Below, piece after piece: positions 1 through 9,459 of a DNA stretch of 64,000 nucleotides. The position numbers and the translations under genes were made by a program. This stretch comes from Pseudorhodobacter sp. PARRP1 (GTDB lineage: Bacteria; Pseudomonadota; Alphaproteobacteria; Rhodobacterales; Rhodobacteraceae). The notes below the pieces were generated by a model. The model ran no database searches. It was not told where the DNA came from and saw nothing but the letters and a program-made list of their open reading frames with translations. The stretch lies in assembly GCA_002256245.1 (NCBI GenBank), contig NKIU01000002.1, positions 248,001-312,000 on the forward strand, in the 5' to 3' direction. Position 1 is the stretch's first letter. Every line of letters begins with the position of its first letter.

Positions 1-232
1 CGGCCTGGCTGCGCGGCTCGATCGTCAGCAGAACAGAGGCGCGCAGGCGGCCTTGACGGGCGGCTTCGCCCAGCTTCAGCGTGTAGCCCGCGATGACTCC
101 AGAGGTCTCCAACCGCTCCAGCCGGGCCTGAATGGTCGAGCGTGCCACCTTCAAACGCCGTGCCAAAGTCGCCACCGACATGCGTGCATCCGCCCCCAGC
201 AGCGTCAGAATGTTGCGATCCAGTTCATCCAT
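1..232 (-). CDS. Lrp/AsnC-family transcriptional regulator (partial, C-terminus off the left edge)
   Basis: The visible 77 residues start MDELDRNILTLLGADARMS and contain a winged helix-turn-helix with the family signature LARRLKVARSTIQARLERLE, followed by GVIAGYTLKLG, the usual entry into the ligand-sensing RAM domain, which lies outside the window. The ATG at 232 is chosen because the family begins a few residues before LDxxDxxIL. Lrp proteins are DNA-binding regulators that respond to amino acids. The gene is transcribed away from the ornithine/lysine decarboxylase at 456, and a family regulator divergent from an amino acid decarboxylase would fit local control; that link is inference. Confidence 0.85.
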   Translation of the reverse strand, partial: MDELDRNILTLLGADARMSVATLARRLKVARSTIQARLERLETSGVIAGYTLKLGEAARQGRLRASVLLTIEPRSQA

Positions 233-245
233 GCAAAATGTATCC

Positions 246-270
246 TTTTTTCGTCATTATAACGAAGAAA
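246..270. promoter_or_regulatory. Inverted repeat between the Lrp gene and the decarboxylase (candidate operator)
   Basis: TTTTTTCGT-N7-ACGAAGAAA: nine-base arms with one mismatch around an AT-rich 7-base centre, lying 14 bases upstream of the regulator's ATG in the divergent intergenic region. Size and AT content fit an Lrp-type site; binding is not shown by sequence. The rest of 233-455 holds no gene that I can support. Confidence 0.4.
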
Positions 271-455
271 TCCGGCAGTTATATAGTTTTGTTCGGTGAA
301 GTTGTAGCCCATATGCGGCATTCTATCGTTGCAGGAAAAGGGCGGCCCATACGCACCTGGCCTGGTTGGAAAACCGTGCTGGTCCTCTGAGCCATCGTTG
401 CCTTTTCGGGCTGCGAAAGGGGACTCGCATCTTGTTGGCAGAAAGGAATACGCCG

Positions 456-1601
456 ATGGGACTGTCCAAAACAATCTGGACCAATCCGACCGAATATCTG
501 CGCAATCAGCAGCCGGAAAATCCGGTGCTGTTTTTTGCACCGCAGGCCGTCCAATCGGTTGCCCGTAAATTTCTTGATGGATTTCCGGGGCTTGTGACCT
601 ATGCGGTCAAATCGAACCCCGGTGAGGAAGTTGTCGAAAACCTGATCGCCGCGGGCGTGAAGGGGTTTGACTGCGCCTCGCCGTTTGAGATTGATCTGAT
701 CCGGCGCCTGGCCCCGGATGCGGCGATCCACTACAACAACCCGGTGCGCTCGCGTGCGGAAATCGCGCATTCGGTGGCGCGCAAGGTGAAATCCTACTCG
801 GTGGATTCGCACAGCGAACTGGCCAAGCTGATCGAGATGGTTCCGGCGCAGAACTGCGAGATTTCGGTGCGCTTCAAGCTGCCGGTGGCGGGGGCTGCGT
901 ATAACTTCGGGGCCAAGTTTGGCGCGACCGAAGATGTGGCGGTTGAGTTGCTGAAGGAAGTGGCTGCGGCGGGCTATATCGCCTCAATCACCTTCCACCC
1001 CGGCACGCAATGCACCGATCCGGCGGCCTGGGCGTCGTATATCCGCGAAGCTGCGGTGATTGCGCGCCGTGCGGGTGTCAAGATCGCGCGGCTGAACGTC
1101 GGCGGCGGTTTCCCGAACCACCGCGCCGTGGGCGTCGAGCCCCAGCTGGAGGCGACCTTTGCCACCATCGACCGCGTTGCAACCGAGGCCTTCGGGGCGG
1201 ACCGTCCGGCGCTGGTGTGCGAGCCGGGGCGTGCGATGTGCGGCGATGCGTTCACGCTGGCCGCCCGCGTCAAGGCCGTGCGCGACGACATGCATGTGTT
1301 CCTGAACGATGGCGTCTATGGCTCGCTGTTCGAATTGGGCCAGATCGGCATCATCGACCGGATCGAAGTGATCTCGCCAGAAGGTGTGCGCCGCACGGGT
1401 GCCATCCTGCCGCGCATCTGCTTCGGCCCGACCTGCGATTCGGTGGACCGTCTGCCCGGCGACGTGCCGTTCCCGGCCGATATTGCCGAGGGCGATTATG
1501 TCATCGTGCATGGCATGGGGGCCTATTCGACCGTGACCAACAGCCGTTTCAACGGTTTTGGCGAGTTGGGCATGGTGACGGTGCTGTCACAAAAGCTTTA
1601 A
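456..1601 (+). CDS. Type III PLP-dependent ornithine/lysine decarboxylase
   Basis: A 381-residue fold-III PLP enzyme that would decarboxylate ornithine to putrescine and/or lysine to cadaverine in the cytosol. Visible signatures are YAVKSNP (PLP-binding lysine near residue 50), HPGTQC, the glycine-rich phosphate-binding NVGGGFP, EPGRAMCG, and CFGPTCDSVD carrying the catalytic cysteine and aspartate contributed across the dimer. The ATG at 456 is preceded by AAAGGAA at 8 bases and gives the family's normal N-terminus; an open frame back to 366 lacks a ribosome site. Substrate preference cannot be read from sequence. With aguB 1.2 kb downstream it would give two routes to putrescine. A strong terminator follows. 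Confidence 0.9.
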   Translation: MGLSKTIWTNPTEYLRNQQPENPVLFFAPQAVQSVARKFLDGFPGLVTYAVKSNPGEEVVENLIAAGVKGFDCASPFEIDLIRRLAPDAAIHYNNPVRSRAEIAHSVARKVKSYSVDSHSELAKLIEMVPAQNCEISVRFKLPVAGAAYNFGAKFGATEDVAVELLKEVAAAGYIASITFHPGTQCTDPAAWASYIREAAVIARRAGVKIARLNVGGGFPNHRAVGVEPQLEATFATIDRVATEAFGADRPALVCEPGRAMCGDAFTLAARVKAVRDDMHVFLNDGVYGSLFELGQIGIIDRIEVISPEGVRRTGAILPRICFGPTCDSVDRLPGDVPFPADIAEGDYVIVHGMGAYSTVTNSRFNGFGELGMVTVLSQKL

Positions 1602-1625
1602 CTTCACCGTAATCTGGTTAACCTA

Positions 1626-1663
1626 CGCTCTTGGCAGGGAAACTTGCCAAGAGCGTTTTGGTT
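1626..1663 (+). terminator. Rho-independent terminator after the decarboxylase
   Basis: Eleven-base perfect stem CGCTCTTGGCA / TGCCAAGAGCG with an 8-base loop, followed by TTTTGGTTT. The T-tract runs almost directly into the AGGAGG ribosome site (1667-1672) of the next gene. Confidence 0.85.
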
Positions 1664-1752
1664 TACAGGAGGCGGCGCTGGCGCTGTTCAGCCGGATCAG
1701 ACAATGGTGGCGCGGTCAGCCGACCGTCGAAGCCGAAACCGCCGCACCGCCG

Positions 1753-2757
1753 ATGCCGGGGCGCAAGCGGGGCGTGGTCGATCATGTGATCATTCTGGAC
1801 GGCACGCTTTCAACGCTGACCACCGGGCAAGAGGGCAACTGCGGGCTGATCTACAAATTGCTGACGGCAGAGGGGCGCTCGGCGCATCGCACGGTGTATT
1901 ACGAGCCGGGGCTGCAATGGCAGGGCTGGCGCAAGGGGATGAACCTTGTGCAGGGGCGCGGGATCAACAGCCAGATCCGGCGGGCCTATGGTTGGCTTGC
2001 CAGCCACTACCGCGAGGGCGACCGGATTTACCTGATCGGCTATTCGCGGGGGGCCTTCGCGGTGCGATCCTTGGCCGGGGTGATTGACCGGGTGGGGCTG
2101 TTGAAGCGCGAACATGCCACCGAGCGCGGCGTGACGCTGGCCTACCGGCATTACCGCCACGACAGCCATCCTGCGGCGAGTGCGGCGTTTTCGCATCGGT
2201 TTTGCCATCTGCACGCGCCCATTCAGATGGTGGGGGTGTTTGACACCGTAAAGGCGCTGGGGCTGCGGTTGCCGCTTTTGTGGATGCTGACCGAACAGCA
2301 GCACCAGTTTCACAACCACCGGCTGGGTGCCTCGATCCAGCACGGCTTTCACGCGCTGGCTTTGCATGAAACCCGCGCGGTGTTTGAGCCGGTGTTGTGG
2401 GAGTGTCCGCCGGGCTGGCAGGGAAATGTGCAACAGATGTGGTTTCGCGGCGCGCATGGCGATGTGGGCGGCATGATTGGCGATGATCCGACGGCGCGGC
2501 CTTTGGCGAATATCCCGCTGGTGTGGATGTTGGAGCGGGCCGAACAGGCGGGATTGGCGCTGCCCGAGGAGTGGCGGGCGCGGTATCCGTGCGACCCCAA
2601 AGCGCCGATGGTGGGCACGATGCGCGGCTGGGGGATGTGGTTTTTGCTGCGCCGCAAGCGGATGGTGGGGCGCGATGCGTCCGAGCATATTCATCCCTCG
2701 GTGCAGCAGGGCAGGCGGGCAGGTTGGCTGTTCTGGCCGCTGCCGCGCGGGCGCTAG
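1753..2757 (+). CDS. DUF2235 domain protein (Tle1-like alpha/beta hydrolase fold)
   Basis: The 334 residues from the first ATG carry the DUF2235 fold: DHVIILDGT near the N-terminus and the nucleophile elbow GYSRGAFAVRS (GxSxG). The family includes type VI secretion phospholipase effectors, but in this bacterial group it is usually a stand-alone cytosolic protein of unknown substrate, and no secretion genes are nearby. The start is uncertain. The frame stays open upstream of 1753, coding LALFSRIRQWWRGQPTVEAE, and a perfect AGGAGG at 1667-1672 sits 5 bases before an in-frame CTG at 1678. Translation may therefore begin at that CTG, making 359 residues. Confidence 0.8.
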   Translation: MPGRKRGVVDHVIILDGTLSTLTTGQEGNCGLIYKLLTAEGRSAHRTVYYEPGLQWQGWRKGMNLVQGRGINSQIRRAYGWLASHYREGDRIYLIGYSRGAFAVRSLAGVIDRVGLLKREHATERGVTLAYRHYRHDSHPAASAAFSHRFCHLHAPIQMVGVFDTVKALGLRLPLLWMLTEQQHQFHNHRLGASIQHGFHALALHETRAVFEPVLWECPPGWQGNVQQMWFRGAHGDVGGMIGDDPTARPLANIPLVWMLERAEQAGLALPEEWRARYPCDPKAPMVGTMRGWGMWFLLRRKRMVGRDASEHIHPSVQQGRRAGWLFWPLPRGR

Positions 2758-2778
2758 GTGGGGGCTTTTCTTGGCCGG

Positions 2779-2788
2779 TTTGATCAAA
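2779..2788. promoter_or_regulatory. TTTGATCAAA palindrome upstream of aguB
   Basis: Perfect 10-base palindrome 26 bases before the aguB ATG. The same decamer, extended to 14 bases, occurs at 49828-49841 in front of the amine-catabolic genes. This makes it a candidate operator of a shared polyamine regulator (inference). Confidence 0.45.
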
Positions 2789-2814
2789 TAGCCTGCCCGG
2801 AAAAGGAGCATATG

Positions 2815-3687
2815 ATGCGCAATGTCACGGTCGCTGCCACGCAATTCGCCTGTTCGTGGGATTTGCCCGCCAATCTGGACCGTGCCGAGGCGCTGATCCG
2901 GGATGCGGCGGGAAAGGGCGCGCAAGTGGTTCTGATCCAAGAGCTTTTCGCGGCACCATACTTTTGTATTGAACAACTGCCGCAGTATTTCGCGCTGGCC
3001 GCCCCGATGCAGGGCAACCCGCTGATCGCGCGGTTTGCGGATTTGGCGCGCGAATTGGGCGTGGTGCTGCCGTGTTCGTATTTCGAGCAGGCGGGGCAGG
3101 CCTATTTCAACTCGGTCGCGATGATTGATGCGGGCGGGCGGGTGCTGGGGAATTACCGCAAAAGCCATATTCCGCAGGGGCCGGGCTATGAGGAGAAGTT
3201 CTATTTCTCGCCGGGGGATACGGGTTACAAGGTGTGGGAGACCGCGTTCGGCAAGATTGGCGTCGGCATTTGCTGGGATCAGTGGTTCCCGGAATGTGCC
3301 CGGTCAATGGCGCTGATGGGGGCCGAGATGCTGCTCTATCCGACCGCGATCGGGTCAGAGCCGCCAGCCCCCGGCTATGACAGCCAGCCGCATTGGGAGA
3401 TTTGTATGCGCGGCCATGCGGGGTCCAACATTATGCCGGTGATCGCCTCAAACCGCATCGGGCGCGAGGTTGCACCCGGCGGGCGGGATGTGACGTTTTA
3501 TGGGTCGAGTTTCATTTCCGATCACACCGGGCAACTGGTGGCCAAAGCGGGGCGCGAGGCCGAGGAGGTGTTGGTGGCGACGTTCGATCTGGACGCGATT
3601 GCCGCGTTGCGCAGTTCCTGGGGGCTGTTCCGCGACCGGCGGCCCGAGACCTATGGCGCGGTGGCGGGGATGGATGGTTCAGCCTAG
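2815..3687 (+). CDS. aguB: N-carbamoylputrescine amidase
   Basis: A 290-residue nitrilase-superfamily amidase that hydrolyses N-carbamoylputrescine to putrescine, CO2 and ammonia, the last step of the agmatine route. The Glu-Lys-Cys triad is visible as QELF, YRKSHIP and GICWDQWFPE, followed by the family's ASNRIG and FYGSSFISD stretches. Two adjacent ATGs exist (2812 and 2815); AGGAG at 2804-2808 gives 6-base spacing to 2815. No agmatine deiminase (aguA) is in the window. The 3' end overlaps the tail of the convergent DUF1624 gene by 9 bases. A TTTGATCAAA palindrome lies just upstream. Confidence 0.9.
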   Translation: MRNVTVAATQFACSWDLPANLDRAEALIRDAAGKGAQVVLIQELFAAPYFCIEQLPQYFALAAPMQGNPLIARFADLARELGVVLPCSYFEQAGQAYFNSVAMIDAGGRVLGNYRKSHIPQGPGYEEKFYFSPGDTGYKVWETAFGKIGVGICWDQWFPECARSMALMGAEMLLYPTAIGSEPPAPGYDSQPHWEICMRGHAGSNIMPVIASNRIGREVAPGGRDVTFYGSSFISDHTGQLVAKAGREAEEVLVATFDLDAIAALRSSWGLFRDRRPETYGAVAGMDGSA

Positions 3688-4401
3688 CTGGGTATAGGCC
3701 CAGACCAGGCCCATCAAAATCGGCTGGTGGATAAGGTAAATAGCCAAGCTGTGCTGGCCGGGCCAGCTTGCGATCTGCACCCATTTGCCGGTGGGTTTGC
3801 CGGCCAATCGCGCCCATAGCCCGGTCTGGCTGCCAATCTTGCCAAGGGCGACCCCGGCCAGAACTGCGCCGAACCACGGGAAAATCGGCTCAAAATCCAT
3901 CGTGGTGGCGGGGTCTAGCGCAAGGCCAATGAAGCGCAAGAGGGGCGCATTCAGGACTTCGCTGTGCCAGTGGTAGCTGCCATAGACGAAAACGGCGGCA
4001 AGGGCCGCGGTGACAACGGCGGGCAGGCGGAGGGTGAGCAGGCCCAGCAGGCTGTAAAGGGCGATGGCGTGCAGGATGCCGAAATAGACGTAAAACTCTG
4101 GCATGGCGATGCGGGTGGCGATGCTGACCAGCAGGGCTGCGCCTGCGATCTTGGCAAAGCGGCGCCAGAACGCGGGCCAGCGGATGCCTTCGCCATGCGA
4201 CAGCCAGAGACCAAGGCCAGAAAGCAGCAGGAACGTTCCCGCCACGATGCGGGCGTGGAAATAGAACGTCGGCGTGTAGGCGTATTCGTAGGGCATCAGG
4301 CCGAACATCAGCAGATCATAGCTGAAATGGAAGGCAACCATGCCCAGCAGGGCGGCGGTGCGGGCCAGATCAATCAATGGGATACGGGTGGTTTGCGGCA
4401 T
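3679..4401 (-). CDS. DUF1624 / HGSNAT-type membrane acyltransferase-like protein
   Basis: A 240-residue integral membrane protein with about seven hydrophobic segments. It starts IPLIDLARTAALLGMVAFHF, with the conserved Asp-Arg-Gly-like and His positions of the heparan-alpha-glucosaminide N-acetyltransferase catalytic family (DUF1624), and ends HSLAIYLIHQP, also typical. The family is predicted to move acyl groups across membranes; its substrate in bacteria is unknown. It is convergent with aguB, overlapping by 9 bases, and lies downstream of gltA on the same strand after a hairpin. Confidence 0.75.
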   Translation of the reverse strand: MPQTTRIPLIDLARTAALLGMVAFHFSYDLLMFGLMPYEYAYTPTFYFHARIVAGTFLLLSGLGLWLSHGEGIRWPAFWRRFAKIAGAALLVSIATRIAMPEFYVYFGILHAIALYSLLGLLTLRLPAVVTAALAAVFVYGSYHWHSEVLNAPLLRFIGLALDPATTMDFEPIFPWFGAVLAGVALGKIGSQTGLWARLAGKPTGKWVQIASWPGQHSLAIYLIHQPILMGLVWAYTQLG

Positions 4402-4449
4402 GGGCCCCTCGGGTTTGGCGAGAGAGTCGCAGGTTGCCCGGAAAGTGGC

Positions 4450-4474
4450 AAGGGCGGCCGCGCGGGCCGCCCTT
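4450..4474 (-). terminator. Hairpin downstream of gltA
   Basis: Perfect 10-base inverted repeat AAGGGCGGCC / GGCCGCCCTT with a 5-base loop, 6 bases after the gltA stop. It lacks a strong T-run, so termination is likely rather than certain. Confidence 0.65.
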
Positions 4475-4480
4475 CACAGA

Positions 4481-5776
4481 TCAGCGATGTTTCACATCGA
4501 CATAATCGCGTTGCTTTTCGCCGACATACAACTGACGCGGGCGGCCGATTTTCTGGTTTTTCTCGGCGATCATTTCTTTCCACTGCGCAATCCAGCCGAC
4601 GGTGCGCGAAATCGCGAAGATCGGCGTGAACATCGAGGTCGGGAAGCCCATCGCATCGAGGATGATGCCCGAGTAGAAATCGACGTTGGGATACAGCTTT
4701 TTCGAGATGAAATAATCATCCGACAGCGCAATCCGCTCCAACTCTTTGGCGACTTGCAGGGTCGGGTTGTTGTGGATGCCGAGCAGTTCCAGCACCTCAT
4801 CCGCCGATTCCTTCATCACCGTGGCGCGCGGATCGAAGTTTTTGTAAACGCGGTGGCCAAAGCCCATCAGGCGGAAGCCGGAAGTTTTATCCTTGGCCTT
4901 GGCGATATATTCCGGGATACGGTCCACCGTGCCGATTTCGCGCAGCATTTCAAGGCAGGCCTGGTTGGCCCCACCATGCGCCGGGCCCCACAGGCAGGCG
5001 ATGCCCGCGGCGATACAGGCGAAGGGGTTGGCCCCAGACGAGCCTGCCAGACGCACGGTCGAGGTCGAGGCGTTCTGCTCGTGATCGGCGTGCAGCATCA
5101 TGATCCGGTCCATCGCTTTGGCGAGGATCGGGTTGACGTGATATTCCTCGGCCGGAACCGCGAAGCACATGTTCAGGAAGTTGCCAGCGTAGGACAGCGA
5201 ATTCTTCGGATAAACAAAGGGTTGGCCGACCGAATACTTATAGGCCATCGCCGCAATCGTCGGCAGTTTGGCGACCATGCGGATGGCGGCAACCTCGCGC
5301 TGCCATTCGTCGTTGATGTCCAAACTGTCATGGTAGAAGGCCGACATCGCCCCCACCACGCCGACCATCGTGGCCATCGGATGCGCGTCGCGGCGGAAGC
5401 CACGGAAGAAGTTGTGCATCTGCTCATGCACCATGGTGTGCCGGGTCACGCGGCCTTCGAAATCAGACAGTTGGCCGGCATTCGGCAACTCACCATAAAG
5501 CAGCAGATAGCACATTTCGAGATAGCTCGATTTGTTCGCCAACTGCTCGATCGGGTAGCCCCGGTGCAACAACTCGCCCTTGTCGCCGTCAATATAAGTG
5601 ATGGCGCTTTCGCAGGCGGCGGTCGAGGTGAAGCCGGGGTCAAAGGTGAAGACATCGGCCTGATCATACAGCTTGCGGATGTCCACCACATCCGGCCCGA
5701 GCGTCGGCGAGTAAACCGGCAGGTCGTAGGATTTTCCGTCAAGGTTTAGCGTGGCAGTCTTGGTCTGTTCGGCCAT
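4481..5776 (-). CDS. gltA: Citrate synthase
   Basis: A 431-residue type II citrate synthase that condenses acetyl-CoA with oxaloacetate as the entry step of the TCA cycle. The catalytic residues are visible in HADHEQNAS (His), WGPAHGGAN (His) and NVDFYSGI (Asp), with GFGHRVYK contributing substrate-binding residues. The ATG at 5776 gives [10 protein letters not shown], the usual N-terminus; an open frame a few codons upstream has no advantage. The gene is flanked by hairpins at both ends and is probably its own transcription unit. Confidence 0.97.
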   Translation of the reverse strand: MAEQTKTATLNLDGKSYDLPVYSPTLGPDVVDIRKLYDQADVFTFDPGFTSTAACESAITYIDGDKGELLHRGYPIEQLANKSSYLEMCYLLLYGELPNAGQLSDFEGRVTRHTMVHEQMHNFFRGFRRDAHPMATMVGVVGAMSAFYHDSLDINDEWQREVAAIRMVAKLPTIAAMAYKYSVGQPFVYPKNSLSYAGNFLNMCFAVPAEEYHVNPILAKAMDRIMMLHADHEQNASTSTVRLAGSSGANPFACIAAGIACLWGPAHGGANQACLEMLREIGTVDRIPEYIAKAKDKTSGFRLMGFGHRVYKNFDPRATVMKESADEVLELLGIHNNPTLQVAKELERIALSDDYFISKKLYPNVDFYSGIILDAMGFPTSMFTPIFAISRTVGWIAQWKEMIAEKNQKIGRPRQLYVGEKQRDYVDVKHR

Positions 5777-5795
5777 CTTTCGTCCCCCAATGACA

Positions 5796-5818
5796 GCCAC
5801 CCTACGGCAGAGGGTGGC
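5796..5818 (-). terminator. Hairpin between gltX and gltA
   Basis: GCCACCCT-N7-AGGGTGGC, a perfect 8-base stem, lies 33 bases after the gltX stop and within 20 bases of the gltA start. It probably ends gltX transcription, or acts in the gltA leader. Confidence 0.6.
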
Positions 5819-5850
5819 CTTGCGTTCCGGATCGGCCGTGACGGGCTGCT

Positions 5851-7266
5851 TTACGCCGCCGCATCTTTCAGCCGGGCAATCGTTTCTTGCTGACCGATGA
5901 CCAGCATCATGTCATACACGCTGGGCGTGGCAGAGCGCCCCGCCAAGGCCGCACGCAGGGGGCTGGCAAGCTTGCCAAAACCGATCCCGTTTTCTGCGGC
6001 AACTTGGGTCAGGATCGGCTCCAACGCGTCCTTTGTCCAGCTAACATTTTGCAACTGCGGCGTCAATGTTTTCAGTATACCACGGGATACCGTATCCAGA
6101 GATTTGGCCGAAGCCTCATCCGCAACCACGGGCCGCGAAATCAGCGCAAAGTGAGCCTTTTCAAGCAGTTCCGGGAAGGTCTTCGCGCGGTCTTTCACGC
6201 AGTATAGTGCGGATTTGAGCAGTATGCTCTGCGTATTTGTCAGGGCAGGTTTTCCGGCCGCCACCAGATAAGCGGTCAATTCATGCAGCAGTGCAGCATC
6301 GTCTGTCATCGCAATGTGATGGCCGCAGGTGTTTTCCAGCTTTTTGAAATCGAGCCGTGCAGGCGCGCGCCCGATGCCCGCCAGATCAAACATCTGCAAT
6401 GCCTCGGCGGTGGTGAAGATTTCGGCGTCGCCATGCGCCCAGCCCAGACGGGTCAGGTAGTTGCGCATCCCCGCCGCCGGATAACCCATCGCCTGATATT
6501 CCTCGACCCCGGTGGCGCCGTGGCGCTTGGACAGCTTTTTGCCATCCGGCCCGTGGATCAGCGGGATATGCGCCCAAACGGGGATCTCCCATCCCATCGC
6601 ATCATAGATCATTTGCTGGCGGGCCGCGTTGTTCAGATGATCGTCCCCACGAATGACATGGGTGACGCCCATGTCGTGATCGTCAACCACCACGGCCAAC
6701 ATATAGGTAGGTGTGCCATCAGAACGTAAACAAATCATATCATCCAGGCTGGAATTCTGGATCACCACACGGCCTTGCACGGTATCCTCGATCACCGTCT
6801 CGCCGGTGCGCGGGGCCTTCATGCGGATCACGAAGGGCGCGTCGGGATAGTCGGCGGGATCGACCTCGCGCCACGGGCTTTGGAACAGGGCGTAAGAGCC
6901 GCGCGCCTCGGCCTCGGCGCGGAAGGCGGCGATTTCTTCTTGCGTGCTGAAGCACTTATAGGCCGTGCCGCGCGCCAACATTGCGCGCGCAACCTCGGCG
7001 TGGCGGTCTTTGCGGTCAAACTGGCTGACCACATCGCCATCCCAATCAAGGCCCAGCCAGGTCAGCCCGCGCAGGATGGCGGCGGTGGCTTCTGGGGTGG
7101 AGCGTTCGCGGTCGGTGTCCTCGATGCGCAACAGGAATTTTCCGCCACGCCCGCGCGCGTAAAGCCAGTTGAACAGCGCGGTGCGTCCGCCGCCGATGTG
7201 CAGATAGCCGGTGGGCGAGGGCGCGAAGCGGGTGACAACTTGGCGGGTTTCGGTAGGGCGGGACAT
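5851..7266 (-). CDS. gltX: Glutamate-tRNA ligase
   Basis: A 471-residue class I aminoacyl-tRNA synthetase charging tRNA-Glu. It shows [14 protein letters not shown] (HIGH-type motif), [10 protein letters not shown], and [10 protein letters not shown] (KMSKS-type motif) at about residue 240, then the alpha-helical anticodon-binding region. Many alphaproteobacteria have two gltX copies, so this could be the copy that also charges tRNA-Gln for later amidation; sequence alone does not decide. It is divergent from comEC, with 75 bases between the starts. Confidence 0.96.
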   Translation of the reverse strand: MSRPTETRQVVTRFAPSPTGYLHIGGGRTALFNWLYARGRGGKFLLRIEDTDRERSTPEATAAILRGLTWLGLDWDGDVVSQFDRKDRHAEVARAMLARGTAYKCFSTQEEIAAFRAEAEARGSYALFQSPWREVDPADYPDAPFVIRMKAPRTGETVIEDTVQGRVVIQNSSLDDMICLRSDGTPTYMLAVVVDDHDMGVTHVIRGDDHLNNAARQQMIYDAMGWEIPVWAHIPLIHGPDGKKLSKRHGATGVEEYQAMGYPAAGMRNYLTRLGWAHGDAEIFTTAEALQMFDLAGIGRAPARLDFKKLENTCGHHIAMTDDAALLHELTAYLVAAGKPALTNTQSILLKSALYCVKDRAKTFPELLEKAHFALISRPVVADEASAKSLDTVSRGILKTLTPQLQNVSWTKDALEPILTQVAAENGIGFGKLASPLRAALAGRSATPSVYDMMLVIGQQETIARLKDAAA

Positions 7267-7341
7267 AACGGTTAACCTTTCAGAAACCTTGTCGGAAGTA
7301 GGATCGCGGCAGCTTTAGGCAAATGCGGGGGGCAAAACAAG

Positions 7342-9459
7342 GTGGCGGTGCGGGAAGGTGCTGTCGTTGACCGGATGCTGTGGCCGCTGCATGCGCTGCA
7401 GGCGGCACGCGGGCTGCTGTTTCCTTGGGTGCCGGTGTTTCTGGGCTGCGGCATCGGGCTGTGGTTTACGCTGCCGTTTGAGCCGGAATGGCCGCTCTAT
7501 GCCGCGTGTTTGGGGGCGGTTCTGGCGCTGGCGGCGCTGCATCGCTGGGGGCCAGAGTTGTGGCATCCGGTGATTGTGGTGGTGGGATGCGTGCTGGTGG
7601 GGATGCTGGCGGCCGGTCTGCGCGCGCATCTGGTCACCGCCCCGATGCTGGAGGGGCGCTATTACGGTGCGGTGCAGGGGCGGGTGATCAACATTGATCG
7701 CTCAGGCTCCGATGCGTTGCGGATCACGCTGGACCGGGTGGTGTTGCAGGATGTGCCCCCTGCGCAAACGCCGCTGAATGTGCGGATTTCCCTGCACGGT
7801 CAGGATGTTCGCTTTGATCCGGGGCAGATTGTGCTGCTGACGGCGTATCTTGCGGCACCCGATGGCCCGGCAGAGCCCGGGGGCTTCGATTTTCGCCGCA
7901 TGGCGTATTTTCAGCAACTGGGGGCTGTCGGCTATAGTCGAAGTCCGGTGCTGTTGTGGGCTGAGGCCGCGCCCGGCACGCAATACATCAACCGGCTGCG
8001 CAGCGATCTGACGCGCGCGATGCTGGCCGCCGTGCCAAGCGAGGCGGGGGCCTTTGCGACGGGCGCGATGACGGGCGACCGGTCGGCGATTTCGCTCGAT
8101 ACGGTGCAGGCGCTGCGTGATTCGAACCTTGCCCACCTGCTGGCCATTTCGGGGATGAACATGGCGTTCATCACAGCATTCGTGTTCGCGCTGGTGCGCT
8201 ATGGGTTGGCGCTGATCCCACCCGTGGCGCTGCGGGTGCATACAAAAAAGGTGGCAGCGGTGGCGGCCTTTGCGGTGGCGTTGTTTTATCTGCTGCTGTC
8301 GGGCGCGAATGTGGCGACGGTGCGGGCGTTTTTGATGGTGTGCGTGATGCTGGGGGCGGTGCTGTGTGACCGGCGGGGCCTAAGTATGCGCTCGGTGGCG
8401 CTGGCGGCGGTGGTTTTGCTGCTGTTGCAACCCGAAAGCCTGTTGGAGCCGGGGTTTCAGTTGTCATTTGCGGCCACGGTGGTGCTGATCGCCGGGTTCG
8501 GCGCGCTTGACCGGCAAATCTTGCGCGAAAGGTTGCCGCGTTGGCTGATGCCAGTGTTCACGTTGGTGCTGACCTCGGTGCTGGCGGGGGCGGCGACGGC
8601 TCCGTTTGCGGCGGCTACCTTCAACCGGTTCACCGATTATGGCTTGTTGGCCAATGTGTTGACGGTGCCGATGATGACTTTGCTGATGGCCGCGGGGGCG
8701 ATGGCGGCGCTGCTGGCACCGCTGGGGCTGTCCGGCCCGGCGCTGTGGGTGATGGAGCAGGCGGGGCGCTGGATTTTGTTTATCGCGCATTGGGTTGCGG
8801 GGCTTGAAGGGGCGGTGACGCCGATCGTGCAGCCGGGGCCATGGGTGATACCGCTGGTCACACTGGCGGGGGCATGGGCGATTCTGTGGCATGGGCGTGT
8901 GCGCTGGGTGGCGGTGGGGCCAGCCTTGGTGGCCTTGGTGCTGTGGGTGGTGCCGGATCGCCCGGTGTTGCTGATCTCGGGTGATGGCGCGCTGGTCGGG
9001 CTGATGGGCGAAGGGGGCCGCGCGCTGTCAGCGGCGCGCGGGGCGGGATTTGCCGCCGAATCATGGTTGCAAGACGATGGCGATCTGGCTTTGCAGACCG
9101 AGGCCTATGCCCGGGCTGGCTTTACCGGGCCAAAGGGCGCGCGCGGTTTTGTCATTGGCGATTGGCGCGGTGTGGCGCTGACTGGCAAGGCGGCGAGTGC
9201 CGCGCTGCCCGAGGCTTGCCGCACGGCTGATCTGGTGGTGATGCCCGCAGCCCTGGCCCCTGTGCGGCCCACGCCCGCCGGATGCGTGATTATTGACCGC
9301 GCGATGTTGGATCAGACCGGTGCCTTGGCGCTTTCACCGCAAGGTGAGCGGCTGCTGATAAGCCCAACCCGCGCCGCCTTGCGGATATGGATGTCACCCA
9401 CACCAATCTGGCAGGCGCGCACCCTGGATAAACCTGCCGCGACGCTGGCGCGTCAGTAG
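7342..9459 (+). CDS. comEC: ComEC/Rec2-family DNA uptake channel
   Basis: A 705-residue polytopic membrane protein. An N-terminal DUF4131 region is followed by the Competence domain with the family motif [10 protein letters not shown] at about residue 265 and many hydrophobic helices to about residue 530. The C-terminal metallo-beta-lactamase-like part lacks a visible HxHxDH motif. ComEC carries single-stranded DNA across the inner membrane during transformation. The start is a GTG at 7342; no strong ribosome site is seen, and an in-frame ATG at 7375 is possible. Its end overlaps the lexA end by 7 bases (convergent). Confidence 0.88.
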   Translation: MAVREGAVVDRMLWPLHALQAARGLLFPWVPVFLGCGIGLWFTLPFEPEWPLYAACLGAVLALAALHRWGPELWHPVIVVVGCVLVGMLAAGLRAHLVTAPMLEGRYYGAVQGRVINIDRSGSDALRITLDRVVLQDVPPAQTPLNVRISLHGQDVRFDPGQIVLLTAYLAAPDGPAEPGGFDFRRMAYFQQLGAVGYSRSPVLLWAEAAPGTQYINRLRSDLTRAMLAAVPSEAGAFATGAMTGDRSAISLDTVQALRDSNLAHLLAISGMNMAFITAFVFALVRYGLALIPPVALRVHTKKVAAVAAFAVALFYLLLSGANVATVRAFLMVCVMLGAVLCDRRGLSMRSVALAAVVLLLLQPESLLEPGFQLSFAATVVLIAGFGALDRQILRERLPRWLMPVFTLVLTSVLAGAATAPFAAATFNRFTDYGLLANVLTVPMMTLLMAAGAMAALLAPLGLSGPALWVMEQAGRWILFIAHWVAGLEGAVTPIVQPGPWVIPLVTLAGAWAILWHGRVRWVAVGPALVALVLWVVPDRPVLLISGDGALVGLMGEGGRALSAARGAGFAAESWLQDDGDLALQTEAYARAGFTGPKGARGFVIGDWRGVALTGKAASAALPEACRTADLVVMPAALAPVRPTPAGCVIIDRAMLDQTGALALSPQGERLLISPTRAALRIWMSPTPIWQARTLDKPAATLARQ

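Noticed and set aside
1810-3168. 452-codon open frame antisense to the DUF2235 and aguB genes
   Set aside because: Spans two well-supported genes on the other strand, with His/Arg/Pro-rich shadow composition.
4340-5749. Long open frame (469 codons) antisense to citrate synthase
   Set aside because: It is the mirror of gltA codon bias; the sequence is rich in Arg, His and Gly with no recognisable domain, and gltA is unambiguous.
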